DNA of 64,000 nt from Armillaria gallica (lineage: Eukaryota > Basidiomycota > Agaricomycetes > Agaricales > Physalacriaceae): assembly GCA_037576215.1 (NCBI GenBank), contig JBANDB010000003.1:5704001-5768000 (forward strand), written 5' to 3'. The position numbers were made by a program, and so were the translations under genes. Shown here in pieces: positions 22,464 to 32,876 of the stretch. The notes under the pieces are model-generated. The model saw only the letters and a list, made by a program, of their open reading frames with translations. It did no database searches and was not told the origin of the DNA. Numbering within the stretch: position 1 is the first letter of the stretch; each line of letters begins with the position of its first letter.

Positions 22464-25400
22464 TGGCGGTGACGACAGATGGGTAAATACATAATCTTGT
22501 AGTTACATTACGAGTCATAAAGGTCATTTATAGTCATTATGAATCATTGTGAAAGGATTAATAGGTGACTGAGGCCTCCGACATTTCAATCCTTGCTGAA
22601 GATATGGGTGATGAAACCGAAGGTCGTAGATCAGTGAGGGATTGAATTTGCTGGGATGGACGACTTCGGTTGAAGGTCTGGATAGAGACGTCCAGGGTTG
22701 ATCCCACGCAGACGAGAGTGATAATGAGTGTAGGATAGATGGCCTATACGGTGACAAAGGGCCTGAGAGAGGCACTAAGCGAAAGAAGGACAGCACTTAC
22801 GCTGAGCTGCGCAAGCATATCTATCATGAGGTATACTCCACTGTTTACGAATACGAAAACAAAGATCATAGCAAACTTTTACGAACCGTCAGATCATGCG
22901 AGGCTTTCAAGCCAGAAATATACATACCCATGTGAAACAATACAATGTACCCGACTCGATTAAGAGTGCGAGAATGTCAATCTTCCCGCGAATTTGAGCC
23001 GCGCCGTGGAATCCACTAGTTAGGGAGCGGATTAAGCGACGATGGACCCTTCACAAGGTCAATAGCATAAATGGGGGGAAATACTGGTTACTTACCATGC
23101 TCGATAAGCAATTAGGGTCGTAGCAAAGACATTCGTACTCAGTGTCAGTACCATGGCACTGGTTGTCCAAGTCCTTGTACCCCCATTCCGATATATAGAG
23201 ATCGGTTCTGACGAGCTCGCCAACGTCTGAAAAAGCATGATGCCAGTCGCTTTTGAGAGTCAATAGATGATGCGGTAAAGAAAAAAATGGTCCTGACCGA
23301 CTGAGCCCATAATTAACATTGAAGAGGCGTAGAGTATTCGTCGGTCATGGTCCCACAATACCCACGCCCTCCAAGTGACAATGCCGTCTCCGATTATGAA
23401 CTGGGTGGGACGTTTCACCGGGGGCTTAGTATAGATGAGTAGACAGTGACATACCTCTATGCACTCCATGACTAGCTGTGATAATACCACCGGGTTGGAA
23501 TCGTCCTCGAGGACGCTGCTATCCTGGATTCCATTCTTCCAGAAAAATCCACGGAATGTTTTCTCAAAGTTCAAGGTGACATGGCCAGTGGACATGAGCC
23601 ACATGATGATATTTAAGACCGTCATGGTAATAATGACTTTGGTTTTCTTCCTTCGGAATCTGTAATGGCAAATTGAGATGCATCAGCGACAACCATAATG
23701 ATGCTTCGAGGAGACGCACAACAGGAGATACGACGATCCAATGAAGAGGCAAGTGTATATTCCTGAAAATCTATACTATTAGGTGACACGTTAATTACTC
23801 GTTTCGACGACATAACGCACCATACAAGAAAATCTCCAAGACAAGAGAAATGAAAACTGCGTGGGGTACTGGTAACGGCATTGCTTAGAAGTCGATAACG
23901 TTTTACGCAGAGCACTATGCTCGGACAGTCTGTGAAATACGGCTTGATGTGCTCTCAGCGAGGGAAAGAGAGATGTACTGAGGAGACATGAGAAGGCAAG
24001 ACCGGCGCACTTTATCAACCTGAAGCCCTTCGGCCATCATCTGTAAGATTAGTACCAGTTTGAAACGGCACACATATCACGTTGGTGATTCTAGCGATGG
24101 TCGATCTTTGACAAGAATCATATTCATTACCCTATGCACCCATAAATTTTCCGTTTCGGGTTGCTGTTTGCCACGACGCTGTTTGTGCTATGGGTCCTTC
24201 TTAGACAGACTCGGGAATGCACGCAGTAACAGTGAATGGACTGGCTCTGTGGACTATTCATTTGCCAAGACGCGCCGCAGGTGATTGTACCCTCATTCAC
24301 GCTCGGAGTAAATGATGATCGTATACAGAATGACTGAAGGACACTCACACTTTAATGTCCCCGGACTTCAGAAGCCCCCACATACTTCGACTTTCCTATA
24401 GGATTCTCCGATTGAGAGGCACTGTCCCGGTCATTCTATAAGATTGGACCTCGATTTCAAGTTCATTGTGAAGATGAGAGCGACCAATCAATAGAAGAAC
24501 ACTCTGTGATATCGTCGTCGGAAACAGAGATAGGACAGATAGTTCCCAGGAACAAGAGGAGAGCAGCAGAAGGCTTTATTCCCCACGAGAAGCGCCACAT
24601 CGATCAAATAAACGGTGAGATGATACCTCTACGAGGTGATCTCCGCACTTGCCTTGTCGGACAGATACATTCACCCTTAATAGATATTTATAGGCCGGAT
24701 CTCCATGTTTGTACCTCACGGATGTTCGCAGATAAGGAGGGGTTCTTGATCATTGAACAAGGTGTAACTCTGCTGAAAAATGGAGGTCAATGATGACAGG
24801 CAGGTCCTTCATTGTGGATAGGTCGTACTAGCAGTGGGATCTGGGCTCGAAGAAGAGCAGTGCATCGGATGCGACGCTGTGAAGGCATCGTAAAGCTTGT
24901 GTTGGATCATATTAATTCTGGTCGGTCCTGGTCGTTGTCATCGGCCAAGAGATCACCCCGGAAGGACTTTGGCAAAAATGGAGGGGCGAGGCCTGCTCCT
25001 AGTTGCATCATGATCCACATGCCACGGAAACTATAATTCTAACTCTAAAGGCGACATCAGCGAGCCGAGTTGAGATAGAAGGAAGTCGGAGACATACTTG
25101 TAGGTAGTGGTCAGTTAAATACGACTGAATGGACGCCTACACTCGTCCAGGTGTGTAGCAAACTGATGGCTTAGCATTGAATCAGGATGCGTTTTCTTTT
25201 ACTTAGCATCTTGGAGGAAGGGTGATGACCAATGGTAGACGTGGACGGGTACCTATCTAGTATCAGAGAGGCCGCAAAGAATGTGTCGGTTGGGCCCGGC
25301 CAACACTCATTGAACAGGCGAGTCGCGATAATTACTCCTCCCCCTTCAGAATGACCGGTGACCTCTCGTCGTCTGGCCAAACAGATTCATTGATTTTATC

Positions 25401-25882
25401 CACGGAAAATGACTCCGCAATAGAAGAGTTCCACGCTGGCACCCTCGTATTAGCTAGCTTGGATAGATGTCGGATATCTTCGACAGTGGGTAATAGCGTG
25501 TGAGAAGAGAAGATGAAGGTGGCGCCTCGTGTTCTTAGTAGCAGCCTTGATGAGAATAAATTGAAGAACGGCGGAATCTGCGTCATCGCAGCCTGAATAC
25601 TTAGGTGCACGTCGTGTTACCAAGTTAATTATATGACAAGAACCGGGTCGAAAACGCGTGGAGCGGAGCTGGAAGTCCAGTAAAGAAAGTCTAGAATCTT
25701 ACACATAGGCGCTGGGTTAAAGTAGCGATATCAAGGGCATAGCGCGCAGTCATGGCGTACACATAAAATCATTGACAATCTTGCGCTTCAACAGACAGTT
25801 GGCCAGTTATGAACCCTGTTCTTAGTTCGTGCCCTGCAGACAGGTGAGATTTGAAGCATCATGAAAAGGAGAATAGTACCGG
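22463..25882 (-). repeat. Right arm of the large inverted duplication
   Basis: Reverse-complement counterpart of 4675-8094. The inner boundary abuts the copy 3 N-lobe fragment at 22463. The outer boundary lies near 25882, with the copy 3 promoter-like region starting about 190 bases further on. Both arms carry a membrane-protein gene whose frame is preserved. Small indels are scattered; the outer part (24000-25880) shows more change than the gene. Its outer 2 kb contains no gene I recognise. Confidence 0.85.
22558..23881 (-). CDS. Seven-helix-type membrane protein, copy C
   Basis: Mirror copy of gene A in the right arm of the inverted repeat. Eight exons on the minus strand: 23821-23881, 23720-23762, 23455-23659, 23302-23400, 23096-23226, 22928-23048, 22801-22875, 22558-22743; 306 residues in a continuous frame. 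Landmarks match A: FISLVLEIFLYG, YTCLFIGSSYLLL, FRRKKTK, LNIIMWLMSTGHV, signature IGDGIVTWRAWVLW, VFATTLIAYRAW, ILALLIESGTLY, IYPTLIITLVCV. It carries the more usual GDG in the signature where A has GDT. Relative to A the last exon differs by a net loss of one codon, so the frame is untouched despite many base changes. Both copies therefore look under selection since the duplication. Function unknown. Confidence 0.85.
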
Positions 25883-26069
25883 ACAGACCGGGAAAATAGC
25901 CAGGTGTCATCAGCTATCACACTTCCTGAAGCAAGATTGGCTGGTGTCAAAATTGTTTCTCGTTCGTCCGACCTAGGGGGGAATGAGATGTGCCCACGAA
26001 TTTGTAACGGCACATCGCACACCTTATTGCAGACAGATCTTCACGTTATAAGTATATATACCACATCGG
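25883..26069. other. Short unassigned segment beyond the right arm
   Basis: Lies between the outer end of the inverted repeat and the copy 3 promoter-like block. Where copy 3's helical-bundle exons should be, I see no clear match to exons 1 and 2 of copy 2. Includes an AT-rich TATATATA-like run near 26053. Confidence 0.4.
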
Positions 26070-26520
26070 AATACAGCACTATGAATTTCACGACTGGCCG
26101 GACTATAGATGTCAAGCCTTGAACGTCGAAGAAAGAAGGAGAAAGGGAGGAGCAGGTGTTGAGCACTGCAGGAAGCTGTTATGCAGCATCCTGGGGGGAC
26201 TGCATCTGATTAGCGCTGACTGCAGACGAAAACTGTGGAAATAGAACAACGAAGTAGTGAACGTGTTAGAGATAAAACACTTGTAAAACACCCATGTTTT
26301 ACTATAATGGAAAAATCAGTATAGACATCAACGACCAGACGATCAGTACTCGCCTGAACTGCCGGTTTCTATTGAAGAGGAGATTGTAGGAAATGGAGTA
26401 AGCCCTGGATGTGTACATATGCGATGCCATTTAGATGCCATTGAAGGTTGATCACCCGAAACTTGAATCAAGTTGATGGAAGCGCGGGCCGTGCGAGACA
26501 TTGCCGTCCATCACGTGACT
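26070..26520 (-). promoter_or_regulatory. Orphan 5' flank of copy 3
   Basis: Homologous to the 5' flank of copy 2 (17740-18070), from around the start-codon position outward to the CACGTGAC box at about 26514. No coding body follows it directly on the minus strand; the right arm of the inverted repeat lies there instead. A weaker resemblance of about 45 bases also occurs at 28875-28920 (ACCAGATAGTCGATGCTCACCCGAACTG-type segment). Confidence 0.55.
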
Positions 26521-26994
26521 ATCCCGTCCGCTTGGGCCGCTGCCGCCGGCTTCGATAGCCTCAGCTTTGACGCCGACGACTTACTTAGCTATCATCGCCG
26601 CCCTAGCGTCTTCTCCTCATTATTTTTCATCTGCTACAGCTGACGCTAGTGATATGTAACAAAGTGTCATGCAATCCTCTTCGTCCCACAGGAAAGTGCT
26701 AAATGTCGGCTTATGTGACCGCTATACTGCTTGGTAATAAGCTCGCATGAATATCAACATCTCTCGGAACCTTGAAACGGGCAAGTCGAGATACGAACAC
26801 CAACGTCGACTTGTTCATAAAACCCTCAGGTCTCTTTTCGGTCAAAATGTACTCAAATGTTTTGCTTAGAAATCCTCCGTACTGACCAGCAGCCCTATAG
26901 ACTCCAGGTTATCGCTCTTCAGCATGGATTCTATACAAGTCCATCTGCATAGTACGAGAAACTACGATAGCGCGTGAAAGGTCAATATTCAATC
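26521..26994. other. Intergenic stretch
   Basis: No gene seen. It includes a GC-rich stretch (26520-26600) that reads as open sequence in one frame for about 50 codons, without recognisable motif, and an AT-richer part leading to the stop of the GNAT gene. A segment near 26735-26770 resembles 28540-28575 (CTCGCATG-ATATCAA). Confidence 0.35.
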
Positions 26995-27990
26995 TCATGT
27001 CTTTCTGGCGTCATATTTTCCATTAAGTTCAGAGTCAGATATGAATGCAGGCTCGAGGGTTGCACCTACCTTGGTCATAACCCATTCAAGATAGCCCGTA
27101 GCCTCAGCACCTTTGGCTGCGTGCCCAGCTTCGTCTACCTGGCCTTGTCCAAATGCATGTTCGCTGTCAATCTATTCGCCATAATTCTGTCTTCGTTCGA
27201 GTTAAATCAGTCAATCTACCTCAAATCCGTAGTGAAGATATATGCCCTTGCTTTTGGGTGTTGTAGCCTCAAGATGAATATGTTTCGGCGATGCTCGCGA
27301 ATACCCATCTTTCATGAGAAGAGAGCAGAATCCTATTCAATCTTGGTAATAAATTTAGAATCACCTGCCTGCAATGCAACTCACCCTTCCCTATCCACTC
27401 AGGATCTACCACCATCTCGAGCAAATGCCACGAATCTAGCTTATCAGGGTTTCGAGACTTGAAAGACTTGTACAACGACTCCTCGATATGTGGAGCGAAG
27501 TCAACGAAAAATCGCTGTTACAGCTGAGTAGATGAGACTCTTCAGTTCGACCCGCCAGAGAACCCACCTTGAGTCCCCGTATCCCCCATCCCATCAAGAC
27601 CGAGAACGCGCCCGATTTTATCAACGTGCTAAAGGGCAAGTCAAACGTTTTCCCGGGTGTCATCCACAGCGCCACTGCAACGATTCGCTCTCCTTCTCCG
27701 CCGCTCTCGGGCACAAGAGCGAGCGTAATGATTCCTCCCGCATTAATCGTCGCATGGACGACACAGCTTTGGAACCGACGGAGATTTTCCATCGTTTTTT
27801 TTTCATTCCAGCGTCAAGCTTATTGAGGTTCGTTACGGCGCTCTCCTTCTTAACGCCTCCCCACCAATCCATAGCTGTGTCGTTGGCGAAGGCCCGCGCG
27901 AGGAGAGTGGCGACTTCATAGTCGGCTTTAGTTGCAAGGCGTACGTATGCTCACTATAGAGCACCGGCCCTACTATGGCAGCAGGAGTGT
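26995..27990 (-). pseudogene. GNAT-family N-acetyltransferase with frameshift
   Basis: Acetyl-CoA-dependent N-acetyltransferase of the GNAT fold, of a type common in basidiomycetes; substrate unknown. Read on the minus strand: LATKADYEVATLLARAFAND and MDWWGG (N-terminal strand/helix), then LRRFQSCVVHATINAGGIIT, VAVALWMTPGKTFD, then after an intron DSWHLLEMVVDPEWIGKG (the acetyl-CoA site, normally PxxQGKG). After a second intron come SLLMKDGYSRASPKHIHLEA, TTPKSKGIYLHYGFE, and finally EHAFGQGQVDEAG and GYLEWVMTK, ending TGA at 26995-26997. Between MDWWGG and LRRFQ the frame changes at a run of nine A (T on the plus strand, 27795-27803); ten would restore it. The exact start near 27990 is unresolved and may hide another shift. 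Either a recent pseudogene or an assembly error at a homopolymer. Confidence 0.7.
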
Positions 27991-28864
27991 CTTGCGGCGG
28001 AGCCATTGATGCAGGTGGAGAGCAGGCGCTTCAAGTACCTGCCGATTGGAAGTGTCATGATGGAAAGCGACCAGTTTTGGAATTATATGGTCGATATTTG
28101 AATATACACACTTCACTCCGCATTCTTAGATCATTCTAGGCCTCTTTTCCGAGAACTCCATACAGCCCGAATCGCACGAAATGTTATCGAGGACATAAGC
28201 GCTCATCATGTAGGGTCTCCGTCTTTCTGATATTTCGTGATGATGCTAGTTGGTTGTCTCTCCGCAAAACCCTGAGGTTTCCTTCAAAAGCGCAGTAATC
28301 CCATAAATCCTCTAACAGTATCTCAAACTTGATCTCAGCGAAGTAAGCCTGCGAGTTGTATTTGACTTAGAAGTCTACGAGGGCCTCTGTTTTATTCCAC
28401 AGAATGGCGGCTTTTCAGGACCTAGGTTGTCCAACTCGGTACTATTTACTCGAGGCTAGTACTGGCCAGTGGCAACAGTGCTCCTAGCAAACTGATCATC
28501 CCGACCAGTCTGGTGTAAACACGACAGTGCATGCACGCATATATTAATGGATAAACTCGCATGGATATCAAGATTCCCCGGAAACCGGCGAGCCCCGATA
28601 AAGGATGTTATCGATGATGGATACAATTATGATCGTGATTCATGACATTCACAGCAAAGCAGTCTGTACGACAATCGGCGGAAACTCTGGGGTGCGAATT
28701 GGACGAGACTTTGAAGAACGTTGGTGATCCACTGAATTGCAATCGCTTCACAAGTCCCAGGTCCGGCATATACCACCCGTTGCGCCGAGGGCTGAACATC
28801 AAATTGAGATTGATTTACCCAGTTGCGAAACTTATACATCCGTGTTCCGCTAAGAAAAAAGTCT
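27991..28864. other. Intergenic stretch
   Basis: No supported gene. Short open frames at 28608-28839 (minus) and 28642-28884 (plus) overlap each other and show no motif. The region probably holds the 5' flank of the GNAT gene and the 3' flank of the membrane-protein gene on the same strand. Confidence 0.35.
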
Positions 28865-29992
28865 TTAGCATAGGTGCCAAATAACCAGATAGTCGATGCT
28901 CACCCGAACTGTCCTTCTCTTCGAAGCAGTCACTCTAATAGATTGAGCCTCAGGATGCGTAGGATGAAGACCCGCATTGGATGCGCCGTCCGTGACTACT
29001 CTCGAAATCCACTTATAGTCCCTATGCTCCCCGGCGGGATCAGGAAGCATCGCTTCCACAAGCCCCACGGACACACATTTCGTCACCTGACACGCAGCAG
29101 TCATCTTGTCCAGCAAGCTTCCCCCAGTCTCCAAGGGAGTGCGAGCCGAATACGCAGGGAGCGCATCAGTGAATCTAGATAACACTTCCACGACAACACT
29201 TCCGAGGAGAAGAGCAACTGCGAGAAGAAACCCGTTCGACGGGGATAGGATGACGACAATTTTTTGAGCCCAACCGGAGATTTTCAACGCTCCTTTACAA
29301 GACGATTCCCGTAAGGATGCATTGTTTCTCGGAAGAGGCACGGCCGCATCCTCGAGATTGATATACTCTACCCCACGATTCTTCTTTGTGGCTGGTTCAT
29401 GGGCGACGACCAAGATATGGCTTGTAGTCATGCCGGTATGTAAGGCGTAAAACCTCGGTGTTCTGACTATCCTAGGAGGAAGGGAGGTAGGATAAGCCCA
29501 CGCTACCAAACCCTCTATCCCCCTGGCGAACAAGCCAGATAGAATAAGCCATCCCTCCCGCGCCTGTCCTCCCACGAATCCATACACCGCAAGTCCCAGC
29601 TGAACAACAAGCGTCGCCACTATGACCGCATGCTGCCACGAGAGATGCGAAGAGTACCCAGCTTCCTTGAGATGCAACAGCGTCACTCCGTCGTGACACG
29701 AGGACGTGTGCGTGTACAACGCGTGCATCCAAGGTGCCTGGATTTCCCTCGTAGCTCCGGACTGCATATCCGTCACCTTGAGGTAAGGGACATTCGTACC
29801 ATCGGCGGGTGCATCTGTGAGTGAATCGGTGTCCCAGCCCATGTACAATGGCATAGGTAGATAGCGGCAGGCAGAACGAAGGCGGCCTGAAAGTCCAGTC
29901 TTGTTCTGTGGGACAACTTGGGCTGCAAGTTCGACGTAGTTGGCCATTGTGGAAGAATCGGTGGCAGGTATCCGGTTGGCAGACGAACCCAT
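28865..29992 (-). CDS. Predicted three-helix membrane protein, unknown function
   Basis: A 375-residue open frame with at least three hydrophobic helices: VIVATLVVQLGLAVYGFVGG (about residues 124-143), LILSGLFARGIEGLVAWAY (150-168) and GFLLAVALLLGSVVVEVL (about 254-271). Between the last two lies a soluble loop with FYALHTGMTTSHILVVAH, a motif-like stretch also seen in Agaricomycete membrane proteins next to HET-like genes. The C-terminus from about 340 is low in hydrophobic order and the last 20 codons overlap a sequence resembling the repeated 5' flanks at 17.95 and 26.35 kb, so the true end may be at an intron just before 28905 (a GTGAGC donor is present). Divergent with the HET-like gene about 0.9 kb away. 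No function can be named. Confidence 0.55.
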   Translation of the reverse strand: MGSSANRIPATDSSTMANYVELAAQVVPQNKTGLSGRLRSACRYLPMPLYMGWDTDSLTDAPADGTNVPYLKVTDMQSGATREIQAPWMHALYTHTSSCHDGVTLLHLKEAGYSSHLSWQHAVIVATLVVQLGLAVYGFVGGQAREGWLILSGLFARGIEGLVAWAYPTSLPPRIVRTPRFYALHTGMTTSHILVVAHEPATKKNRGVEYINLEDAAVPLPRNNASLRESSCKGALKISGWAQKIVVILSPSNGFLLAVALLLGSVVVEVLSRFTDALPAYSARTPLETGGSLLDKMTAACQVTKCVSVGLVEAMLPDPAGEHRDYKWISRVVTDGASNAGLHPTHPEAQSIRVTASKRRTVRVSIDYLVIWHLC

Positions 29993-30564
29993 CGCTGCTG
30001 CTGCTGCTGGTGTCGCGAGAAATAAAGCCTATTCTGGTAAGTGAACGTTCTTCGAATAGTGGAAGCAAACTGACAATAGGTCGCGTAAGACATGGAACAG
30101 CCAGCTCCAGATGACAATCTAGTCAGTGTTCGCCGTCAAAGATGAAACAGCTGCTCTGAGGATAAGGTAAGAACTGATAGGCGCCTTGAGATAAACAAGG
30201 CGCCTACTGAGTTTGTTGACAGCCATCTTGGCCAAATGCGACCATGATGAACCTATTCACTGGATGTGCCATCGGAGTCGAATTCCGCCAGGTCAAGGAG
30301 CAGCGCATTGAACTGAATGAGTACGATCTAATTCCGCGGTGGAAAGGCGGTAGATCATTGTAACTGAATGATGAAAGCGCGTGGTGATTAACATCTTGAG
30401 GCCCTGCAAGGTGTAAATCCCGACATGATTCCCGTATAAGTATATGGTCATTGATCTGTACGACAGTCATCAAGGGGTCTACTGGGAAACCAAAAAAAAA
30501 GTGTTGCTGTGCATGCGTCAATGCAAGAGAATAACAGCGTTGTTGATACAATTCTGACTGAGCT

Positions 30565-30870
30565 ATGAGTCAAGAAACGGAACCGTTCCTCGCCAAGCCA
30601 TTCATTAGTCTGATACATTCAATGCTTCAGTCCAGGGGGGTCAAATCACAGCCGCCACCAACAACGGAAGTGTATTCCGGAGAAAACTTAGTGTTAGGCA
30701 TCAGAGCTCGATTAGTGTACAAGGCGCTCTCGATGAAAATTGTCGAGTCCGGATTCGATGAGAACGGGCTGTTGAAACCTGTGATTGCTTTCTTGATTAA
30801 AAGTCAGCTCGAAACGAGTGCTTGGAATCACCGACCGACAGTTAAACACCCATTGACCTTTAAGGGCTAA
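30565..30870 (+). CDS. Small open frame, uncertain
   Basis: A 101-codon open frame just upstream of the HET-like gene, ending 15 bases before its start. It has a polar, helix-rich composition (RARLVYKALSMKIVES) and no signal peptide or motif. It could be a real small gene, or a non-coding leader of the HET-like transcript. The rest of the 29993-30884 gap holds a CAG/CTG-type triplet run at about 29990-30010 and no other gene. Confidence 0.25.
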   Translation: MSQETEPFLAKPFISLIHSMLQSRGVKSQPPPTTEVYSGENLVLGIRARLVYKALSMKIVESGFDENGLLKPVIAFLIKSQLETSAWNHRPTVKHPLTFKG

Positions 30871-30884
30871 CCACCCTTACCACG

Positions 30885-32876
30885 ATGCCCAGCTTGTTTT
30901 CAAAGGCAAGCACTGCGCTCTCCATCTCCTTTGCGACCCTCTCATACGTCCGACTGGGGCGCCTTATCGTTGAGGACCCCAATGTCAAAGGCCCATGCTG
31001 GTTTTCGCGCAGAAGCACAGACATTTTTCACGTTCCAGCTCAGATCTTTCGCATCCTCGTCCAAGTCATCCTCGCTCCCGTTTACATTTGGGTCCCACAT
31101 AACCTCTATGATCAAATCTCGAACTACGCCAGTGCATCTTGGGAGTATGAACTCACATCTACGCCTGACGCAGTATTAACTACTGCTCCAGGCGGTGGTG
31201 CGGGTGCATACGCACCCACTGGTTCTACTCCGCGGTGGGTACTGAGTGTCCAGATCGCAGATGGTGTCATTACGGTCATAGAACAGGTTCCCTGGTCGGA
31301 GGGTGTCAGAAATCGGGGATACACCGCGCTCAGCTATCCCATGGATAGCGCGTACGTGTTATTTCAGGAAGCTGGGTTGTCCGTGGAGGCTCCGCCAACA
31401 GAAAAGCGTCGGTTCACATTGAGGGACCGAAAACGCATCGCCGAAAGACTCCTCATTGAATATTGCTTCGCGACTCGTGACGCAGGAAACCGTACCGAAT
31501 ATATATGGCTGGACGAATTCTGCTTGTCCGACATCAGACAGCCCGAGGATAGCCCAGAAAGATCCCGAGAGCTCGGTCGTCTCGCCGATATCTTTCGCAA
31601 CGCATCCCAGGTCGCCGTCTTTTGCCATGAGGAGAATTGCGACCATACCTCAACTACCTGCATCTGGGGCACGCGCCTCTTCACTATCGGCGAAATTCTC
31701 CACGCATCGGCGGTCATCCGCCTCACCAGACAGCAAGACCAGAATGGTTTGCTGAGGACGCATGCACACCGGGAGGCTGCTCGTACTTTTCGCGAGCAGA
31801 TGCAGACCAAGGCCGCTTATGATGACCGTTGGCATCTGTATGCCATCATGCAGCACTCAACCAATGCCGGATCGGTTTCTTGGCAGAATGCCATTCATGC
31901 ACTCGTAGTCGAAGCCATCACTCGAGACCTTGCCGGGACGGGATTTGAGGAGCACAGGTTCCTCGGGAAGGCGTTGAATGGGCTGTTACCTCGTCGGGCG
32001 CGGCTCGAGGACCTGAGGGGAGAAGATGGGTGGACAGATCTTGCTTGGCTGTTGGAGCTAAACCAAGGATTTTACAATGCGGCGAGCTTGGCGGCAGTGT
32101 GCAGCTTGGGGCAAGGCGGCTGGTTGGGTCCACCCATTCGACCTGTAGCAGGGAATGAAAGGCTCGAACCAATCGTCCATGCGTTTCCGGTGAGAATGTC
32201 AAACGAAATGGGTATCATGACGCCGCTGTGTGTCATCGGAAGCAAGACAGTAGGGTTACGGAAGTCCCTGGAGAGAGATCCCTTTGGGCTGTACAACAAC
32301 AAGGACATGCGCGGGCTTAAATGGCTATCTCTGTTTCTCCTCGCCTTGTTATGGGTGGTTGCATTCGCCCTGATCAGTAGTAACTGGACCTCCGCCGTCG
32401 CGATTGCTTGGGTCAGCTCCAGTGTATACGTCATATTCGAAATGGCAGTTGGGACGATATATCTGCAGCGAGATGGGTGGATATTCCTCGAGGACGGCAT
32501 CTGGGGACACGATCCTCAGCAACGCCTTGGTGCGCAAGACCCGAAACTCGCTGAGCTTATTGAGTGGGGAGACCGCCAGCTCATCCCAAATTGGAATCCG
32601 CCCGGGGAGAAAGTGAAGGAAGGGGCTAATGGGACCTTATTGGACCTGAATAACGGGGTGATGGTAAAGGTCTTCGTGTCGGATAAACCGAACGCCTTGA
32701 TTGCACTTGCGATCCACGGGAGCGGAGTGACATCCATGCTTGTGGACAGGAAAGAGGATCTGGACGTCGTCGTAGGCAAGGTTGGCATGTGCAACGTCCC
32801 GCCGTATGTGTTGGCACAGACAATCCGCTCTGGCACGCTGTGTATCGGTGTTCCTTCGGAAAATACGGAGAGGTGA
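30885..32876 (+). CDS. HET-like (heterokaryon-incompatibility) membrane protein
   Basis: A 663-residue single-exon protein. Residues about 150-290 carry HET-domain features in order: GYTALSYPMDSAY, YIWLDEFCLSD (usually YxWxDxxCI), ELGRLADIFRNASQVAVFCH, then WGTRLFTIGEILHAS and VIRLTR. The C-terminal half has two hydrophobic helices at about 483-525 (LFLLALLWVVAFALI and AIAWVSSSVYVIFEMAV). HET domains in ascomycetes trigger growth arrest or death when incompatible strains fuse; in Agaricomycetes related proteins are numerous and mostly uncharacterised. The N-terminus has a hydrophobic stretch (FRILVQVILAPVYIWVPHNL) that may be another membrane contact. The frame ends SENTER; a GTGAGT right at the end and an acceptor near 32920 allow a slightly longer alternative C-terminus. 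It stands head to head with the membrane gene at 28865-29992. Confidence 0.72.
   Translation: MPSLFSKASTALSISFATLSYVRLGRLIVEDPNVKGPCWFSRRSTDIFHVPAQIFRILVQVILAPVYIWVPHNLYDQISNYASASWEYELTSTPDAVLTTAPGGGAGAYAPTGSTPRWVLSVQIADGVITVIEQVPWSEGVRNRGYTALSYPMDSAYVLFQEAGLSVEAPPTEKRRFTLRDRKRIAERLLIEYCFATRDAGNRTEYIWLDEFCLSDIRQPEDSPERSRELGRLADIFRNASQVAVFCHEENCDHTSTTCIWGTRLFTIGEILHASAVIRLTRQQDQNGLLRTHAHREAARTFREQMQTKAAYDDRWHLYAIMQHSTNAGSVSWQNAIHALVVEAITRDLAGTGFEEHRFLGKALNGLLPRRARLEDLRGEDGWTDLAWLLELNQGFYNAASLAAVCSLGQGGWLGPPIRPVAGNERLEPIVHAFPVRMSNEMGIMTPLCVIGSKTVGLRKSLERDPFGLYNNKDMRGLKWLSLFLLALLWVVAFALISSNWTSAVAIAWVSSSVYVIFEMAVGTIYLQRDGWIFLEDGIWGHDPQQRLGAQDPKLAELIEWGDRQLIPNWNPPGEKVKEGANGTLLDLNNGVMVKVFVSDKPNALIALAIHGSGVTSMLVDRKEDLDVVVGKVGMCNVPPYVLAQTIRSGTLCIGVPSENTER

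Noticed and set aside
26974..27462. A 162-codon plus-strand open frame
   Set aside because: It lies antisense to the GNAT exons, whose motifs (acetyl-CoA site, GYLEWVM end) are unmistakable on the minus strand.
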